Of a stretch of DNA of 5,383 nt, positions 5,234-5,383 are shown piece by piece. Within the stretch, counting starts at the first letter, position 1. Each line of letters starts with the position of its first letter. Location of the stretch: NCBI GenBank assembly GCA_946623295.1, contig CAMOQY010000115.1:1-5383 (forward strand), in the 5' to 3' direction. This DNA comes from an uncultured Lachnospiraceae bacterium. Lineage in GTDB: Bacteria > Bacillota > Clostridia > Lachnospirales > Lachnospiraceae. The position numbers and the translations under genes are program-made. Under the pieces are notes generated by a model, which was not told the DNA's origin, made no database searches, and saw only the letters and a program-made list of their open reading frames with translations.

Positions 5234-5336
5234 CCCGCTCCGGGCAAGCTGCTCTTTGCTGTTACAGTTTATCCGTGCCCTGCTCCGGGCGGTCTAAGCT
5301 TTACTGGTCCGGTTTGTCGGCACTCAATTCGCGGAC
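5234..5336. other. Non-coding tail with short GC-rich repeats, no gene seen
   Basis: GCTCCGGGC occurs twice (5237-5245 and 5282-5290). TGGTCCGGTTTGTC (5305-5318) is a degenerate copy of the right arm of the preceding terminator. An open frame runs through (5180-5362), but it crosses the terminator hairpin, lacks a ribosome binding site and has low-complexity composition. No promoter was recognised. Confidence 0.4.
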
Positions 5337-5383
5337 AAATAGTATCTTTTTTAAAAAAATGAAAAAATGATACTATTTTTTTG
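5337..5383 (+). terminator. A/T-rich terminator-like hairpin at the window edge
   Basis: The arms AAATAGTATC (5337-5346) and GATACTATTT (5369-5378) are perfectly complementary. The stem is extended inward by T6 (5347-5352) pairing with A6 (5362-5367) across a one-base bulge, and is followed by a T-run to 5382. The low GC content makes a weak terminator. It may instead be an inverted-repeat end of an element or a regulatory hairpin of the next gene outside the window. Confidence 0.4.

Noticed and set aside
5180..5362. 60-codon plus-strand open frame at the right end
   Set aside because: It runs straight through the terminator hairpin, has no ribosome binding site and consists of short repeats rich in Cys, Pro and Gly.

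Overview
The window reads as part of a chromosome of a low-to-mid GC Gram-positive bacterium, most likely a member of the Clostridia. The reasons are a full-length CodY regulator, strong AGGAGG-type ribosome binding sites, sigma-A-like promoters, dense intrinsic terminators, and a type II (archaeal-type) GAPDH of the kind found in some Clostridia. No IS element, CRISPR array, tRNA or rRNA was seen. Seven genes are supported and they cover nearly all of the window.

Left block (1-2675). A type II glyceraldehyde-3-phosphate dehydrogenase gene runs leftward off the window edge. It is divergent from a rightward two-gene unit made of a DeoR-family repressor and a PHP-domain metal-dependent hydrolase. 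The roughly 240 bp between the two start codons holds two face-to-face promoters. Each has two tandem TRACAAAAA units directly upstream of its TTGACA -35 box, in nearly identical spacing. This suggests that one regulator, plausibly the DeoR protein, controls both directions. A perfect 28-bp palindrome (2648-2675) ends the unit and probably works in both directions.

Middle block (2733-4101). Read leftward, codY and a small calcineurin-like metallophosphoesterase overlap by ATGA and are probably translationally coupled. The codY upstream region contains a candidate promoter, a perfect 16-bp-arm palindrome over its -10 and start region, and a sequence matching the known CodY box at 12 of 15 positions directly upstream of the -35. 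This points to autoregulation, possibly with a second regulator. The DNA-binding domain of this CodY is almost canonical, but the branched-chain amino acid pocket region is diverged.

Right block (4152-5383). A rightward pair encodes a 199-aa protein that looks like a degenerate RsbW/SpoIIAB-type (GHKL) ATPase and a 98-aa STAS anti-sigma-factor-antagonist-like protein with its phosphoacceptor serine kept. The pair ends at a perfect 18-bp stem terminator. No sigma factor or PP2C phosphatase is adjacent, so this is an orphan partner-switch-like module. The last ~150 bp hold no credible gene, only short GC-rich repeats and an A/T-rich terminator-like hairpin at the edge.
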